Shown here: one piece after another, positions 25,750 to 36,400 of the stretch | How positions within the stretch are numbered: position 1 is the first letter of the stretch | How the letters are laid out: each line of letters opens with the position of its first letter | DNA from: Bin55 sp964511425 | GTDB lineage: Bacteria; Pseudomonadota; Gammaproteobacteria; Pseudomonadales; Azotimanducaceae | DNA length: 64,000 nt | Assembly (NCBI GenBank): GCA_964511425.1 | Contig: CAZEFI010000002.1 | Location: forward strand, 62,001-126,000 | Reading direction: 5' to 3' | Position numbers and translations under genes: made by a program | The notes under the pieces: model-generated | Databases searched by the model: none | Seen by the model: the letters and a program-made list of their open reading frames with translations, nothing else | What the model was told of the DNA's origin: nothing

Positions 25750-26838
25750 ATGGGATTTGCTTGCGGAATTGTGGGACTACCTAATGTAGGTAAGTCCACG
25801 CTCTTCAACGCTCTAACGAATGCGGGTGCCAATATACAAAACTTTCCGTTTTGTACGATCGACGCAAACATTGGTGTTGTGCCTATTCCTGACCCAAGAC
25901 TGGATCAGTTGAGTGCAATCGTACAACCAAAACTCACCACTCCCACATCAATGAAGTTTGTTGACATCGCGGGATTGATCCAAGGAGCGTCCGAGGGCGA
26001 AGGTCTTGGAAATAAATTTCTCGCGCATATTCGAGAAGTCGACGCAATCGCACATGTGGTGCGTTGCTTCGAAGACGAGAACATAGTTCATGTATCTGGG
26101 ACTGTGAATCCAAAACAAGACATTGAGATCATCAACACTGAACTTCTTCTCGCTGATTTAGAAACCCTAGACCGAGTGCAACAGAAAGTAGCAAAATTGA
26201 CAAAGTCTGGGGACAAGGACGCGCGCAAACAGTTGGAACTTCTTCTTGAGCTCAGTGAAATCTTGAACTCTGGAGAAGTATTGCGCTCTGTTAAACTCGA
26301 CGATGAGCACAATGAATTACTGAAATCCATTCCACTCCTTACTAATAAACCACTCTTTTACGTAGCCAATGTAGCGGAAGATCATCCGGTCAATGAATTG
26401 GTCGATACCGTCCAAAATCTTGCGGATCGAGAAAGCGCTCAGTGTATCGAAATTTGTAGTGTTCTAGAAGAAGAGCTTCAAGCACTGACAAACTCTGAAC
26501 GTACTGAGTATTTACACGAACTCGAGATTACCGAACTAGGTCTAAATAAAGTGGTTCGAACCGGTTATGCGCTATTGCAACTACACCACTTTTTTACTGC
26601 AAACGGCAACGAAGTGCGTGCTTGGACGATTCCCATCGGAACTACTGCAAGCAAAGCGGCGGGAAAGGTACATACAGACTTTGAACGAGGTTTTATTCGT
26701 GCGGAAGTGGTTCCTTTCGCGGATTTCATTAGCTCACACGGCGAACAAGGAGCAAAATCTGCAGGCAAAATGCGCTTAGAGGGTAAGGATTACGTAGTTG
26801 CGGACGGTGATGTGATTGTGTTTCGCTTTAATGTTTGA
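25750..26838 (+). CDS. ychF: Redox-regulated ATPase YchF/OLA1
   Basis: 362 residues. Walker A GLPNVGKST (9-17), switch FPFCTIDAN, DIAGLIQGASEGEGLGN and a C-terminal TGS-like domain (about 280-362) with HTDFERGFIRAEV. YchF is an Obg-family ATPase that binds ribosomes. It follows pth as in most relatives and closes the rplY-pth-ychF run. Confidence 0.97.
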   Translation: MGFACGIVGLPNVGKSTLFNALTNAGANIQNFPFCTIDANIGVVPIPDPRLDQLSAIVQPKLTTPTSMKFVDIAGLIQGASEGEGLGNKFLAHIREVDAIAHVVRCFEDENIVHVSGTVNPKQDIEIINTELLLADLETLDRVQQKVAKLTKSGDKDARKQLELLLELSEILNSGEVLRSVKLDDEHNELLKSIPLLTNKPLFYVANVAEDHPVNELVDTVQNLADRESAQCIEICSVLEEELQALTNSERTEYLHELEITELGLNKVVRTGYALLQLHHFFTANGNEVRAWTIPIGTTASKAAGKVHTDFERGFIRAEVVPFADFISSHGEQGAKSAGKMRLEGKDYVVADGDVIVFRFNV

Positions 26839-26864
26839 GTAGTGGTTGTTCTACAATCGTAGCT

Positions 26865-27305
26865 TTAAATCTTGGGTTCAAAAGTTTCGTATTTCGTTTT
26901 CATGAAAGCAACCGATTCTTTGATGAGTTCATACAGAACCTCACGATCTACGTCCTCTAATTTGTTCAAATACAAACAGGATCGACCAGTCTTGTACTTA
27001 CCTAATTTAGTCATTAGGTGTTCGTAGTCTGAAAAGCCCGGCATGATATACACCGTCACGTTTCGAGCACGAGGCGAAACACTCACGAGTGCCCACTCAC
27101 CCTGACGACCACTACGGTAGTGATACCGGTAAGCTCCGAACCCAATAATGCTACTACCCCACATCACGGGTGACGAGCCGGTGATTTCCGCCATCATTCC
27201 CATAATTTCATGGGTGTCCTGACGTTTCTTCTCGTCGGTAATGCTTGCGAGGAAGTCGTCAACGCTGGCCGTGTTAGGCTGTGTTTTGTTTTCCGTCATA
27301 TTCAT
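26865..27305 (-). CDS. DUF1801 family protein
   Basis: 146 residues from ATG 27305, preceded by GGAGGAAAA. The pattern VDDFLASITDEKKRQD, SSPVMWGSSIIGFGAYRYHY, then VTVYIMPG and LGKYKTGRSCLYLNKLEDVD is that of the YdhG/DUF1801 group, small cytoplasmic proteins of unknown role. No signal peptide. Its start lies 32 bases inside the DoxX gene, so it should be translated from the same message as the RND pump and DoxX protein. Confidence 0.85.
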   Translation of the reverse strand: MNMTENKTQPNTASVDDFLASITDEKKRQDTHEIMGMMAEITGSSPVMWGSSIIGFGAYRYHYRSGRQGEWALVSVSPRARNVTVYIMPGFSDYEHLMTKLGKYKTGRSCLYLNKLEDVDREVLYELIKESVAFMKTKYETFEPKI

Positions 27306-27912
27306 TTTTCCTCCAGTGTCTGAGTCCCTTTGAAAGCCAGTAATCGACACTAACGTAACGACCGCCGCCAAAGAAAAATAATACGAGCAACATGATGAAA
27401 TAGGTTATCGCCAGTTGCATCCCGTTATTCAAAAGAGTGATGCGACCGCTGCTCGTTAAGTATCGGTAATCTCCATGTTCTCGAACGATACGTTTGATTT
27501 CCTCTTTCTTTGGTGCGGCTTCCATCACTCGTTCATTCGCGAGCCATGAGCTGTCATCGGAGAGTGTAAGCCAACCATTGTCACCATGTACAAGAAACGC
27601 GGCTACGAGCATAGTGATCATTAAAGGAATCGCAACTAGACGAGTAAACCAACCCAAAAGTAGTAATATGGCACCACCAAATTCCGCTAGACCGGCAAGC
27701 ACAACCATGAGCCAGGGAAATGGTAACCCTAAGCTGTCACCAAACCATTTCACAGTCCCTTCAAATCCGGCAAATTTATTCCAACCGGCTTGCAACATAA
27801 TTGGGAACAAATAAATTCGAAGACCTAATAACGGAAGACCGGAACCGTGTTTGATGGTTCCTAAAAACCAACAGTATGTCTTCTCGACTAAGGACACAGC
27901 CTTTCGTATCAT
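27274..27912 (-). CDS. DoxX family membrane protein
   Basis: 212 residues from ATG 27912 with GAGGAGAAGG upstream. Four hydrophobic segments are visible, with LQAGWNKFAGFEGTVKWF and LAGLAEFGGAILLLLGWFTRLVAIPL typical of DoxX. DoxX proteins are small inner-membrane proteins linked to redox balance in some bacteria, not defined here. A polar loop of about 40 residues (SDDSSWLANE onwards) sits before the last span. It follows the RND gene by 63 bases on the same strand. Confidence 0.85.
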   Translation of the reverse strand: MIRKAVSLVEKTYCWFLGTIKHGSGLPLLGLRIYLFPIMLQAGWNKFAGFEGTVKWFGDSLGLPFPWLMVVLAGLAEFGGAILLLLGWFTRLVAIPLMITMLVAAFLVHGDNGWLTLSDDSSWLANERVMEAAPKKEEIKRIVREHGDYRYLTSSGRITLLNNGMQLAITYFIMLLVLFFFGGGRYVSVDYWLSKGLRHWRKNEYDGKQNTA

Positions 27913-27975
27913 CAATACCTTCTCCTCTCTCGCTTGGCTACGATCGCGAATCGTTGCATTGTAATCGCTCTGAGG

Positions 27976-30900
27976 TCAGCTTGCTTGATGAACAATTTCT
28001 TGTTTGCTAGGTATGAGTCGCGCAAAAAGTTGGGTGAGGTCGTTCTTGATTACCAATAGTGCTGGTACCAAAAAGAGAATAACAAAACTTGCAAATACGA
28101 TTCCCGTAGCAAGAGATATCGCCATAGGAATCAAAAAACGCGCCTGAATGCTCGTTTCGAATAACATAGGAGTGAGGCCCAACGCTGTTGTCACCGTTGT
28201 GAGAAAAATAGCTCGAAAGCGTAACCGTGCCGCTTCGACTATCGCGTCGATCACTGACAGCTCCACGTTTTCAATCCTAAGCCGACGATATCGGTCGATT
28301 AGTACTAGGGAGTCATTGACCACGACGCCACTCAAAGCAACCATCCCGAACATTGATATCATTGAAACATCAAATCCAAGTAAATAGTGCCCAATAACTG
28401 CACCTGCTGCTCCAAACGGGACCCCACTTAACACTACGAGCGGCATCGTGTAGCTTCGCATCAATCCCGCAATCATCGTGTAGATTACAAATATTGCTAC
28501 TAACGCCAAAGTTTGCAACGACGCAAAATCTTCAGACTGATCGCGACTGAATCCAGCCGTATTTATGGTCAAATTGGGAAATCGACTCTTTAACGCCGGT
28601 AACACTTCTTGAGCGACAGTTTGCGCAGCATCTCCAGTAGACATATATTGGCGATCAACTTCAGCTGAAAGCGTCGCAACTCGAATTCCGTCGATTCGAT
28701 CAATAGCTGAAAAACTTCTACTCTCAGTAACACTCGCAACAGTAGTTAAAGGTATTTCAGTACCGTCTGCTAATCTGATTCTTGAGTTGAAAAAGTTACT
28801 CGTACTACGTCGTGCTTCCCACGGATAACGGAGCATCACTTTGATTTCGTCGCGCCCCCGTTGAATCCGCTGAATTTCTTCACCGAAAAAACTCTGCCGC
28901 AGCTGTCTCGCCACATCCGCCTGAGTGAGACCTGCCGCGACCCCAGCCTCGGTCAACGATATATCAAATTGACGTTTTCCTTCGCTGAGGGAATCTCGAA
29001 TCTCAGTAATCATGGGAAATTCAGCAAGCGATTCACTCATTTCTTCAACAGCAAGTCTAAGTTGATCATCGTCTGCGTGAACCAGTTCATACTGTAATGT
29101 CACAGATTCCGCTAACCTATCCGAAACGTAGTTCACCGACTCGGCCCCAGGAATTGGTCCTACGGCACGCCGAATTCGTCGGGTCAGTTCTTCTCCACTC
29201 ACTGTACGGAGTGGTTCGTCGTTGAGTTGCAAACTAACGCTTCCGATGTTACGTGCAAATGTCAGGCTCGCGACACCACCAGGACCATCTCCTTCATTAA
29301 CGCGTGCACCTGCTGTCATCGTGACTGCTCCAATCGCCGTACCATCCAAAGTAGCATTAACTTCGTCGACCACATCTTCGATCCGTCGAATGGCGTTTTC
29401 AGTAACGTCGAAAGGTGTACCCACTGGAAAATCTACGTGGATCTCAATCTGGTCAGTTTCAATCTGTGGGAAAAACTCTGTCCTCACTGCGCCGTTCCAG
29501 AGCAGTGCCATGGCAATCCCGAGAAAACCAAAACCATAAACTAGTGATATGTACCGGTGCCGGACGACAAGTCGTACAGCAGCCGTGACGATGTTGTCCC
29601 GAAACCATTGAATCTTTCTTGCAACAAAATCTTGGATCGTGTCGAGAGGATGGGCACTCCAACGCCGAGCATGAGACAAATGTGCTGGTAAGATAAAGAA
29701 CACCTCTACCAAAGAAATCGCCAGCACCGTGATCACGACTACAGGCATCACGCTCAATATTTGGCCGAACGTGCCTGTCAAAAACATAAGCGGCGCAAAC
29801 GCCGCCATAGTGGTCAATACTCCGACAAATACTGGCGAAAAAACACCTTTGACCCCGGCGATTGCCGCTTGACTCCCATGCAATCCCTTTTGTTGCTCGC
29901 TACCGATGTTCTCCCCCACGACAATCGCGTCGTCTACCACGATTCCCAAAACGATGATGAGGGCGAACATCGAAATCATGTTTAATGTGACTCCGAAAAA
30001 GTCGAGAAACAAAAACGCTCCAAAAAACGAAATCGGAATTCCCATGGCAACCCAGAACGCGAGTCGCAGATCAAGCATGATTACCAAGAACGTAAACATG
30101 AGCGCAAACCCTAATGCTCCGTTACGTAGCAACAAACTTAGACGTTCACGGAGGTAGTCACTTTCATTAGACCAAATTGATACCGACACATCGGAGGGCA
30201 CGACATAGGTCGCTAGAAAGTCTAAAACGTCCTTTGAAATGTCGAGAACGTTTTCATCTTCAGATTTTCGAATTCTGACCAGGGCCGCGCGTTTACCATC
30301 AGACTCAAACGCCAATTCTTCATCCACGTATCCATCCCTGATGGTCGCGATGTCGCCAAGTGTCAGTACTGCTCCACCGGGAAGGGTACGAACTACGATG
30401 TCCTTGTATTCTTTTCCACTATCGCGCTTTTGGTCTGTACGCAATAGCAAATCACCTGACACCGATCGAATTTCACCCGATGACAAATTTAATGACGATT
30501 GACGAATCGCTCGCGCCAACTCGTCGAAAGTAAGTTTGTAGGTACGGAGTGCGGTTTCGCTCACCTCAATAGAGATCTCGTAGTTCCTTATCCCTTCTAC
30601 TTCGACGTGTGAAACTGAAGGTAATTCTCGAAGGGATTCTTCAAGCTCGTGAGTCACATAGTCCAAATACGCTTCATTACCGGAGGTGGTAGCAAGCAAA
30701 GTCATCACAGGTTGCAAGGGCTCAACTACTACCACTTCAGGTTCTTCGGCATCTGCAGGTGGAAAATCCGCTAACAAATCAATCGCTGCCTGGACATCAT
30801 CACGCATAGTTTGCGAATCGGCGAATTCCTGCAATTCAACCGTCGTGAGTCCATATCCTTCCGATGCTTTGCTCACGACGCGTTTTACACCGTCAATGCT

Positions 30901-31173
30901 GCGTACAGCTTCATCGACACGTTCCGTGATGCTTTCTGCCACTTCCGCTGGTGTTGCACCTGGATACGGCACTGATACTGTGACTAAACCAGGATCCAAT
31001 GTGGGAAACAATTCCGTGTTTAACTGTCGTGCAATCATCGCGCCACCAATGACTAGCAAGCACATCAGGAGATTGGCGGCGACAGGATTTTTCGCGAAGA
31101 ATGCTATGAGCGATAGCCGTTGTACACCAGAGCTACTTGACGGCTCGCTGGATCGAGAAATTTCAGTCCCCAT
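27976..31173 (-). CDS. RND efflux permease (pump A)
   Basis: 1065 residues, the AcrB/HAE length. A first span at about 32-50 and the large porter loops are visible; VLGIVVDDAIVVGENI near residue 413 carries the paired Asp of the proton relay in TM4, and the second half has ALSGVVVNDSLVLIDRYRR. It exports small molecules through an outer channel using the proton gradient; substrate unknown. ATG 31173 overlaps the stop of the adaptor gene by one base. No outer-membrane TolC-type gene is in the operon, so a remote one must serve. Confidence 0.92.
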   Translation of the reverse strand: MGTEISRSSEPSSSSGVQRLSLIAFFAKNPVAANLLMCLLVIGGAMIARQLNTELFPTLDPGLVTVSVPYPGATPAEVAESITERVDEAVRSIDGVKRVVSKASEGYGLTTVELQEFADSQTMRDDVQAAIDLLADFPPADAEEPEVVVVEPLQPVMTLLATTSGNEAYLDYVTHELEESLRELPSVSHVEVEGIRNYEISIEVSETALRTYKLTFDELARAIRQSSLNLSSGEIRSVSGDLLLRTDQKRDSGKEYKDIVVRTLPGGAVLTLGDIATIRDGYVDEELAFESDGKRAALVRIRKSEDENVLDISKDVLDFLATYVVPSDVSVSIWSNESDYLRERLSLLLRNGALGFALMFTFLVIMLDLRLAFWVAMGIPISFFGAFLFLDFFGVTLNMISMFALIIVLGIVVDDAIVVGENIGSEQQKGLHGSQAAIAGVKGVFSPVFVGVLTTMAAFAPLMFLTGTFGQILSVMPVVVITVLAISLVEVFFILPAHLSHARRWSAHPLDTIQDFVARKIQWFRDNIVTAAVRLVVRHRYISLVYGFGFLGIAMALLWNGAVRTEFFPQIETDQIEIHVDFPVGTPFDVTENAIRRIEDVVDEVNATLDGTAIGAVTMTAGARVNEGDGPGGVASLTFARNIGSVSLQLNDEPLRTVSGEELTRRIRRAVGPIPGAESVNYVSDRLAESVTLQYELVHADDDQLRLAVEEMSESLAEFPMITEIRDSLSEGKRQFDISLTEAGVAAGLTQADVARQLRQSFFGEEIQRIQRGRDEIKVMLRYPWEARRSTSNFFNSRIRLADGTEIPLTTVASVTESRSFSAIDRIDGIRVATLSAEVDRQYMSTGDAAQTVAQEVLPALKSRFPNLTINTAGFSRDQSEDFASLQTLALVAIFVIYTMIAGLMRSYTMPLVVLSGVPFGAAGAVIGHYLLGFDVSMISMFGMVALSGVVVNDSLVLIDRYRRLRIENVELSVIDAIVEAARLRFRAIFLTTVTTALGLTPMLFETSIQARFLIPMAISLATGIVFASFVILFLVPALLVIKNDLTQLFARLIPSKQEIVHQAS

Positions 31174-32285
31174 TATTCTGAGGCGATTACAACTCGTTGA
31201 CCCGGAAACACCCCAATGAGAGATCCGAGCACAATACCCTCACCGTAATCGAACGCGACAATCGTTAACTCTTCGTTTCTGCGTTCAATGATCGTTGGTT
31301 TCACTCGTTCCAACAATCCATTTCGAACTATCCACAACGTTGAATTCGATTGTTCCGCGATTTCGGGTATAAGATAGACATTGCTTTGTTCGCGTCCGTA
31401 TACCTTCACGTTAACAAAATTTCCGGGAACAAGGCCATAAGGAACCAGTGGAAACGTTACAAAGAGCGAAGAAGTTCGACTTCTGAGATCCGCCGATGCA
31501 GACATTCGATCCACAGTTGCAGGATATTCGTTGCTGTTGGCAAACACTACAGTGTTTCGACCAGATACTGGATACAGTAGGTTGAGTTCATCTTCAGAAA
31601 CTGGAACTTCAACCTCGAGCGAGTGAAAGTCAAACGAACTACCAAAAGCTTGACCTCGACTGACCCATTGACCAACACCTATTTGTGAAGACAGAACCCG
31701 ACCGTCAAAGGGTAACGAGAACTCTGTACGTGCAAACTCTAGCTTTGCCGCAGCTAATTGTGCTTCCGCGACTGAAATGTTGGCTTTAGCTTGATTGATT
31801 TGGGGTAGTTTCGCGACTAGTGTTGGTACTTCTTCAGTGTGCAGTAGCGTCCAATTCTCCCGCGCCGCTAAACTCTCCGCTTCTCGCAATTCGAGATTTG
31901 CTTCCGCGACTTCGAGATTTGCTTCTGCTTGCGCAACGAGCAGTTCAAAGTCGGTGGAGTCGACTCGCAAAAGAACTTCGTTTTTCTGAAACGTCCCACC
32001 AGTACGTAAGTTCGGAGAAATCCAAGCTACGGTTCCACTTACTTGTGGAATCAATGGTACAACATTTCGAGCTACCACAGAACCGGTGGACTCAAGGCTG
32101 AGTTGTCGAGTCTCCGCATCCGGTCGAATAACGAAAACATTTTCTAAAGAAAGATCTTGCTGTCCAACTTTGGATTCTTCAGACTGAATTTGTTCGATCG
32201 ATTGGGGGCGGGAAAAGTAGTAAACTGAGCCGAGAAATAAGACTATCAAAGTAATTTGGAGGATACCAAAAAAGACTTTTTTCAT
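31173..32285 (-). CDS. RND periplasmic adaptor (membrane fusion protein, pump A)
   Basis: 370 residues. One N-terminal span (about 7-24), then the barrel-sandwich half motif PLIPQVSGTVAWISPNLRTGG, a coiled-coil hairpin rich in Ala/Glu (about 115-175), the second lipoyl half SLPFDGRVLSSQIGVGQWV and a beta-barrel domain. The adaptor links the permease at 27976-31173 to an outer channel. The stop and the permease start share a base. A tRNA-Met gene lies 82 bases upstream on the same strand. Confidence 0.9.
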   Translation of the reverse strand: MKKVFFGILQITLIVLFLGSVYYFSRPQSIEQIQSEESKVGQQDLSLENVFVIRPDAETRQLSLESTGSVVARNVVPLIPQVSGTVAWISPNLRTGGTFQKNEVLLRVDSTDFELLVAQAEANLEVAEANLELREAESLAARENWTLLHTEEVPTLVAKLPQINQAKANISVAEAQLAAAKLEFARTEFSLPFDGRVLSSQIGVGQWVSRGQAFGSSFDFHSLEVEVPVSEDELNLLYPVSGRNTVVFANSNEYPATVDRMSASADLRSRTSSLFVTFPLVPYGLVPGNFVNVKVYGREQSNVYLIPEIAEQSNSTLWIVRNGLLERVKPTIIERRNEELTIVAFDYGEGIVLGSLIGVFPGQRVVIASE

Positions 32286-32367
32286 AAAAGATAGAAATGT
32301 ATTAGATTACCCGCGCGCGATATGGACGGGAGGAAATTACCTAAGTGTTTGAACCCGCGATTAGATT

Positions 32368-32444
32368 TGGTAGCTACGGTTGGACTTGAACCAACGACCC
32401 CAGCATTATGAGTGCTGTGCTCTTACCGACTGAGCTACGTAGCC
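32368..32444 (-). tRNA. tRNA-Met, elongator (anticodon CAT), CCA encoded
   Basis: 77 bases including CCA. Read on the minus strand it begins GGCTACGTAGCTCAG, pairs with CGTAGCT at the 3' end (one G-U pair at the first position), has anticodon loop CTCATAA and T arm GGTTCAAGTCC. The paired acceptor end distinguishes it from the initiator tRNA. No clear -35 box is seen upstream, only a TAAAAT. Nearest downstream gene on the strand is the RND adaptor. Confidence 0.95.
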
Positions 32445-32499
32445 AATCAATCGCAAGACACACATTTTAATAAGCACCTTGGCGTCGGTCCGTCGTTGT

Positions 32500-33207
32500 T
32501 CACGGGACTCCGTCCAAAATACCATGCTCATCTCGAACGTCCATATCGTTACCTACGTCGACATCCTCTCGAAAGCCATTGTCGTTCGCTTCGTCGACAG
32601 CTTCTCGGAATTCGATTATCGCGTCGACTCTTCGTTCTTGTAAGGGCTTAATTTGTTCTTTCAACGCGATAATATCTTGTTCTACCCCACCACTGTCTAC
32701 TAGCAGGTCACGGTCTCCATCCCTACGGATGGAGTCTCGTCGACTCAATCTCTCAAACTGCTTGATTAGTGGGCTTAATTCTTTGTCGATAGAGTCAACC
32801 AACTCTACTGCGGCGTACACACGATAACCTAGCGTATGACCCTCTAAGAAGAATTCCTCTGCGGCTCCAGAACATACATCTTGGTATTTTCTGCCCTCGC
32901 GACCTTCTGCATACCCCACATTACGAGTACAAAAAAACTCCAAGCCTTTAGTTCGACCTTCAGAATATTTCGCGAAATCAGGACTCACACCATACTTGGC
33001 ACAAATGTCCACGTATTCATTAAAACGGTCCGACTCTAACCCAGCCTTGCCATCCTCAAGACCGAATTCATACCAATCTCCATTCAAACAATCTGCTTTA
33101 CTGAGTGTCGCACACCCTGGAATTAGTAATAATGCTGGTACGACTGCCACCAACAATGTAATGCGTTGTACTAGTCTCGTACAAAAAGCACAGTTTTTCC
33201 GTTTCAT
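32500..33207 (-). CDS. DUF2799-like lipoprotein
   Basis: 235 residues with a good GAAGGTG site. The signal peptide ends LLLIPGC, giving lipidated Cys32. The mature part has the DUF2799 pattern: CLNGDWYEFGLEDGKAG, CAKYGVSPDFAKYSEGRTKGLEFFC and NVGYAEGREG, with several conserved Cys. The C-terminal third is a charged helical region (about 140-215). Envelope lipoprotein of unknown role, transcribed ahead of tRNA-Met. Confidence 0.82.
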   Translation of the reverse strand: MKRKNCAFCTRLVQRITLLVAVVPALLLIPGCATLSKADCLNGDWYEFGLEDGKAGLESDRFNEYVDICAKYGVSPDFAKYSEGRTKGLEFFCTRNVGYAEGREGRKYQDVCSGAAEEFFLEGHTLGYRVYAAVELVDSIDKELSPLIKQFERLSRRDSIRRDGDRDLLVDSGGVEQDIIALKEQIKPLQERRVDAIIEFREAVDEANDNGFREDVDVGNDMDVRDEHGILDGVP

Positions 33208-33420
33208 TGTTTTTCACCTTCCCCCGTCAATTTGCTGTGGGACACTTGAAATAGCACGTAAAAGTTTCATGGTTGCTCAAGCAACCGAATTTTATAATCT
33301 GTCATGACAAATCGCTTTTCCACAGACTAGTTTCTCGTACCCACGTTCTTGGGAACGTCGCTCCTGTCAAATTGTACAACCCAGATTCTTCCAAGTTGAA
33401 AATGCTTACATTCCCTAGAT

Positions 33421-36400
33421 ATGAGTGATCTGCATCCGTTTAGTTCCGCGATGAGTTCGCTCGACCTTACATTCGATCAAATGGGCCGGAGTTTACTTCG
33501 ATCCGAGAACTCCGTGGTCCAAGAATTACTTGAAGAATTTAACCCTACAAGTCGCCAATCGGCAGACATCGCAGAACATGCATCCACACTCGTTTCCAGG
33601 TGCCGCAGGAGGAAAAGTTCGGTCCCCTTTGTAGAGCAGTTTCTCCATCAATATGGACTTTCGAGTGATGAGGGTGTCGCGTTACTGTCACTAGTGGAAG
33701 CACTGTTGCGCGTTCCCGACAAACGCACTGCAGACGTCTTGACATTGGAAAAATTTCAAGAAGGAAATTGGGGGAAACACTCACAAAATAGCGGTTCATT
33801 TCTTGTGAATCTCGCAACCATGATGATGGTGATAACAAGTCGGATATTTCCAGCCGACGCTTCAGCGAGCGTCGACAAATTGGACGTAGATCTATCGAGT
33901 GTACCGGAAGCAGGTCTTCGACGCATTATGCTAGCTGTCGTTAATTTTTTAGCTCTTGCGTTTGTCTCTGGACCTACTATTCAACGTGCGCTTGAACGTG
34001 CAAAGGAACCGGCGTCTTTTGACATGTTGGGCGAAGGTGCGCGAACTTTCGGAGCGGCGGAACGATACTTCGACTCGTATATGGCCGCGGTCAATGCGAT
34101 CTCGGACGTTCGATCGAAGAACACCTCTCTTGACCACGGGCTCTCAGTAAAACTCACCGCGCTGTATCCAAAAGTCCATCCACTCAACGAAAAGGAAGCA
34201 GTCGAAGCTCTGTTTAGAACAACCGAACAGTTGTGTATCCGCGCGGCCGCATCAAATTTGAGCGTCACTATAGATGCAGAAGAGAGCGATCGATGCGAAA
34301 TCAACTTCAAAGTTGTAGAGAAATTACTTTCTAGCTCTAAATTAAAAGACTGGGACGGTCTAGGTGTCGTTGTTCAAGCTTATGCTAAACGTGCATTAAA
34401 TTTAATAGATTGGTTCGCCGAACTTGCCGCGCAACACAGTACCAAATTGAATGTTCGTTTAGTGAAGGGAGCGTACTGGGATGCTGAGATCAAGATTGCA
34501 CAGGTGAATGGTTTAGAGACCTACCCAGTTTTCACTCGGAAAGAGAATACGGATCTATGTTATTTAGCGTGCATTAATCGCTTATTTGAGCATGAGGACA
34601 GACTGTTTCCACAGTTTGCAACGCACAATGCCCACACGATTGCCGCCGTGAATACGTTAGCGCGAGGGAATGACTATGAGTTTCAGCGGCTCTATGGAAT
34701 GGGGCAGCTTTTATATGAAGAAGTTGGTCGTTACTTTCCGAATAGCCCAAAAGTTCGAGTCTATTCGCCTGTGGGTATATACGAAGACCTTGTACCCTAT
34801 CTCATGCGTCGTCTATTAGAAAACGGCGCAACTTCGAATTTTGTGTATCGAATCTTCAACGAAGATTTAAGTGTCAAAGACGTTAGTCAGAATCCTCGTA
34901 CGCAAGTTTTAACTGCAAAGGAACACCAGCATCCTAAAATTCCCTTACCTCAAGATCTGTATGGAGAACAGCGAAGTAATTCCATGGGAGTAGACTTCGG
35001 TATAGCACACACACGTTCGCGCTTCCGTAAACAGGTCAAGCAATGGTTCGACAAAAGTTGGGAGTGGAGCGAATCTGGTACGGTCGTCAAAAATCCCGCG
35101 ATTCGAAGCGACGTTGTCGGTACTTATTCCGAATTCAGTTCAAAGGATATCGATACAGTAGTAGATACCTTGTCAGAATCCATTGACGAATGGTCGCAAC
35201 TCGAAGTAGTAGATAGATGTCAGCGCATTGAGAAATGGGCTGACGCGATTCGAGATCATCGTCCTGAACTCACTGCATTACTCCAACGAGAAGCTGGTAA
35301 GACGGTTGAGGACGCGGTTGTAGAACTACGTGAAGCCGAAGACTTCTGCCGATATTACGCGGCCGAGGCGAAAACCATGTTGGAACCGCAAGAGTTACCC
35401 TCTCCGACTGGTGAATCGAACCATTTGGTGCTTTGTCCTCGAGGAGTTTTTGTCTGCATTAGTCCATGGAACTTTCCTGCTTCAATTTTTGTTGGTCCGA
35501 TTTCGGCGGCTTTAGTTACAGGCAACACGGTCGCTGCAAAACCTGCACCACAAACGAGTCTCATCGCGCTTCGGCTTGCGCAACTAGCGTATGAACACGC
35601 AGGAATTCCTCGCGGAGTCTTCGCAGTTCTACCAGGAAGCGATGAAGTAGGTAAATCACTCGTGAACAACGACAAAATTAATGGAGTCGCGTTTACAGGG
35701 TCAGATTCCGCGGCGCGCGCGATCAATCAGTCGCTAGCCGCAAAAAAAGGTGCTCTCACTCCTCTCATAGCTGAAACGGGCGGGGTGAACGTCATGATAG
35801 TGGACTCCACGGCTCAGTTCGAACATGCAACCGATGACATCATTCACTCCGCATTCAAGAGTGCAGGTCAGCGTTGTTCTGCTCTACGTCTACTTTGTGT
35901 ACAGGATGATATCGCTGACGAACTTTTAGACATGCTTCGTGGAGCAATCGATACTTTGAAACTTGGAGATCCGACAGATTGGTCGGTCGACGTTGGTCCA
36001 GTTATTGATCTCGAAGCGAAACAGAGACTTGAAGCCGCGTGCGAGAAATTTGAGATCCTACATTCGCATAATTTGGAAATTGAAGTAGATGGATTCTTCG
36101 TGCGGCCGACGATCGTGAAGGTTGAAGACATCACACAATTTGATTCGGAGTACTTCGGACCGATCTTGGGATTCCATCGATATCAGCGAGGCGATATGGC
36201 TGACGTGATTGATCAAGCTAATGCACTAGGATATGGTTTAACGTTTGGGCTTCACAGTCGTCTTAACTCTACTATCAAGCGATTTACTGAGAAAATGAAA
36301 GTCGGCAACATGTACGTTAATCGGACGATGACTGGTGCTGTCGTTGGGACTCAGCCTTTTGGTGGAGAAGGCTTATCCGGAACAGGACCGAAAGCGGGTG

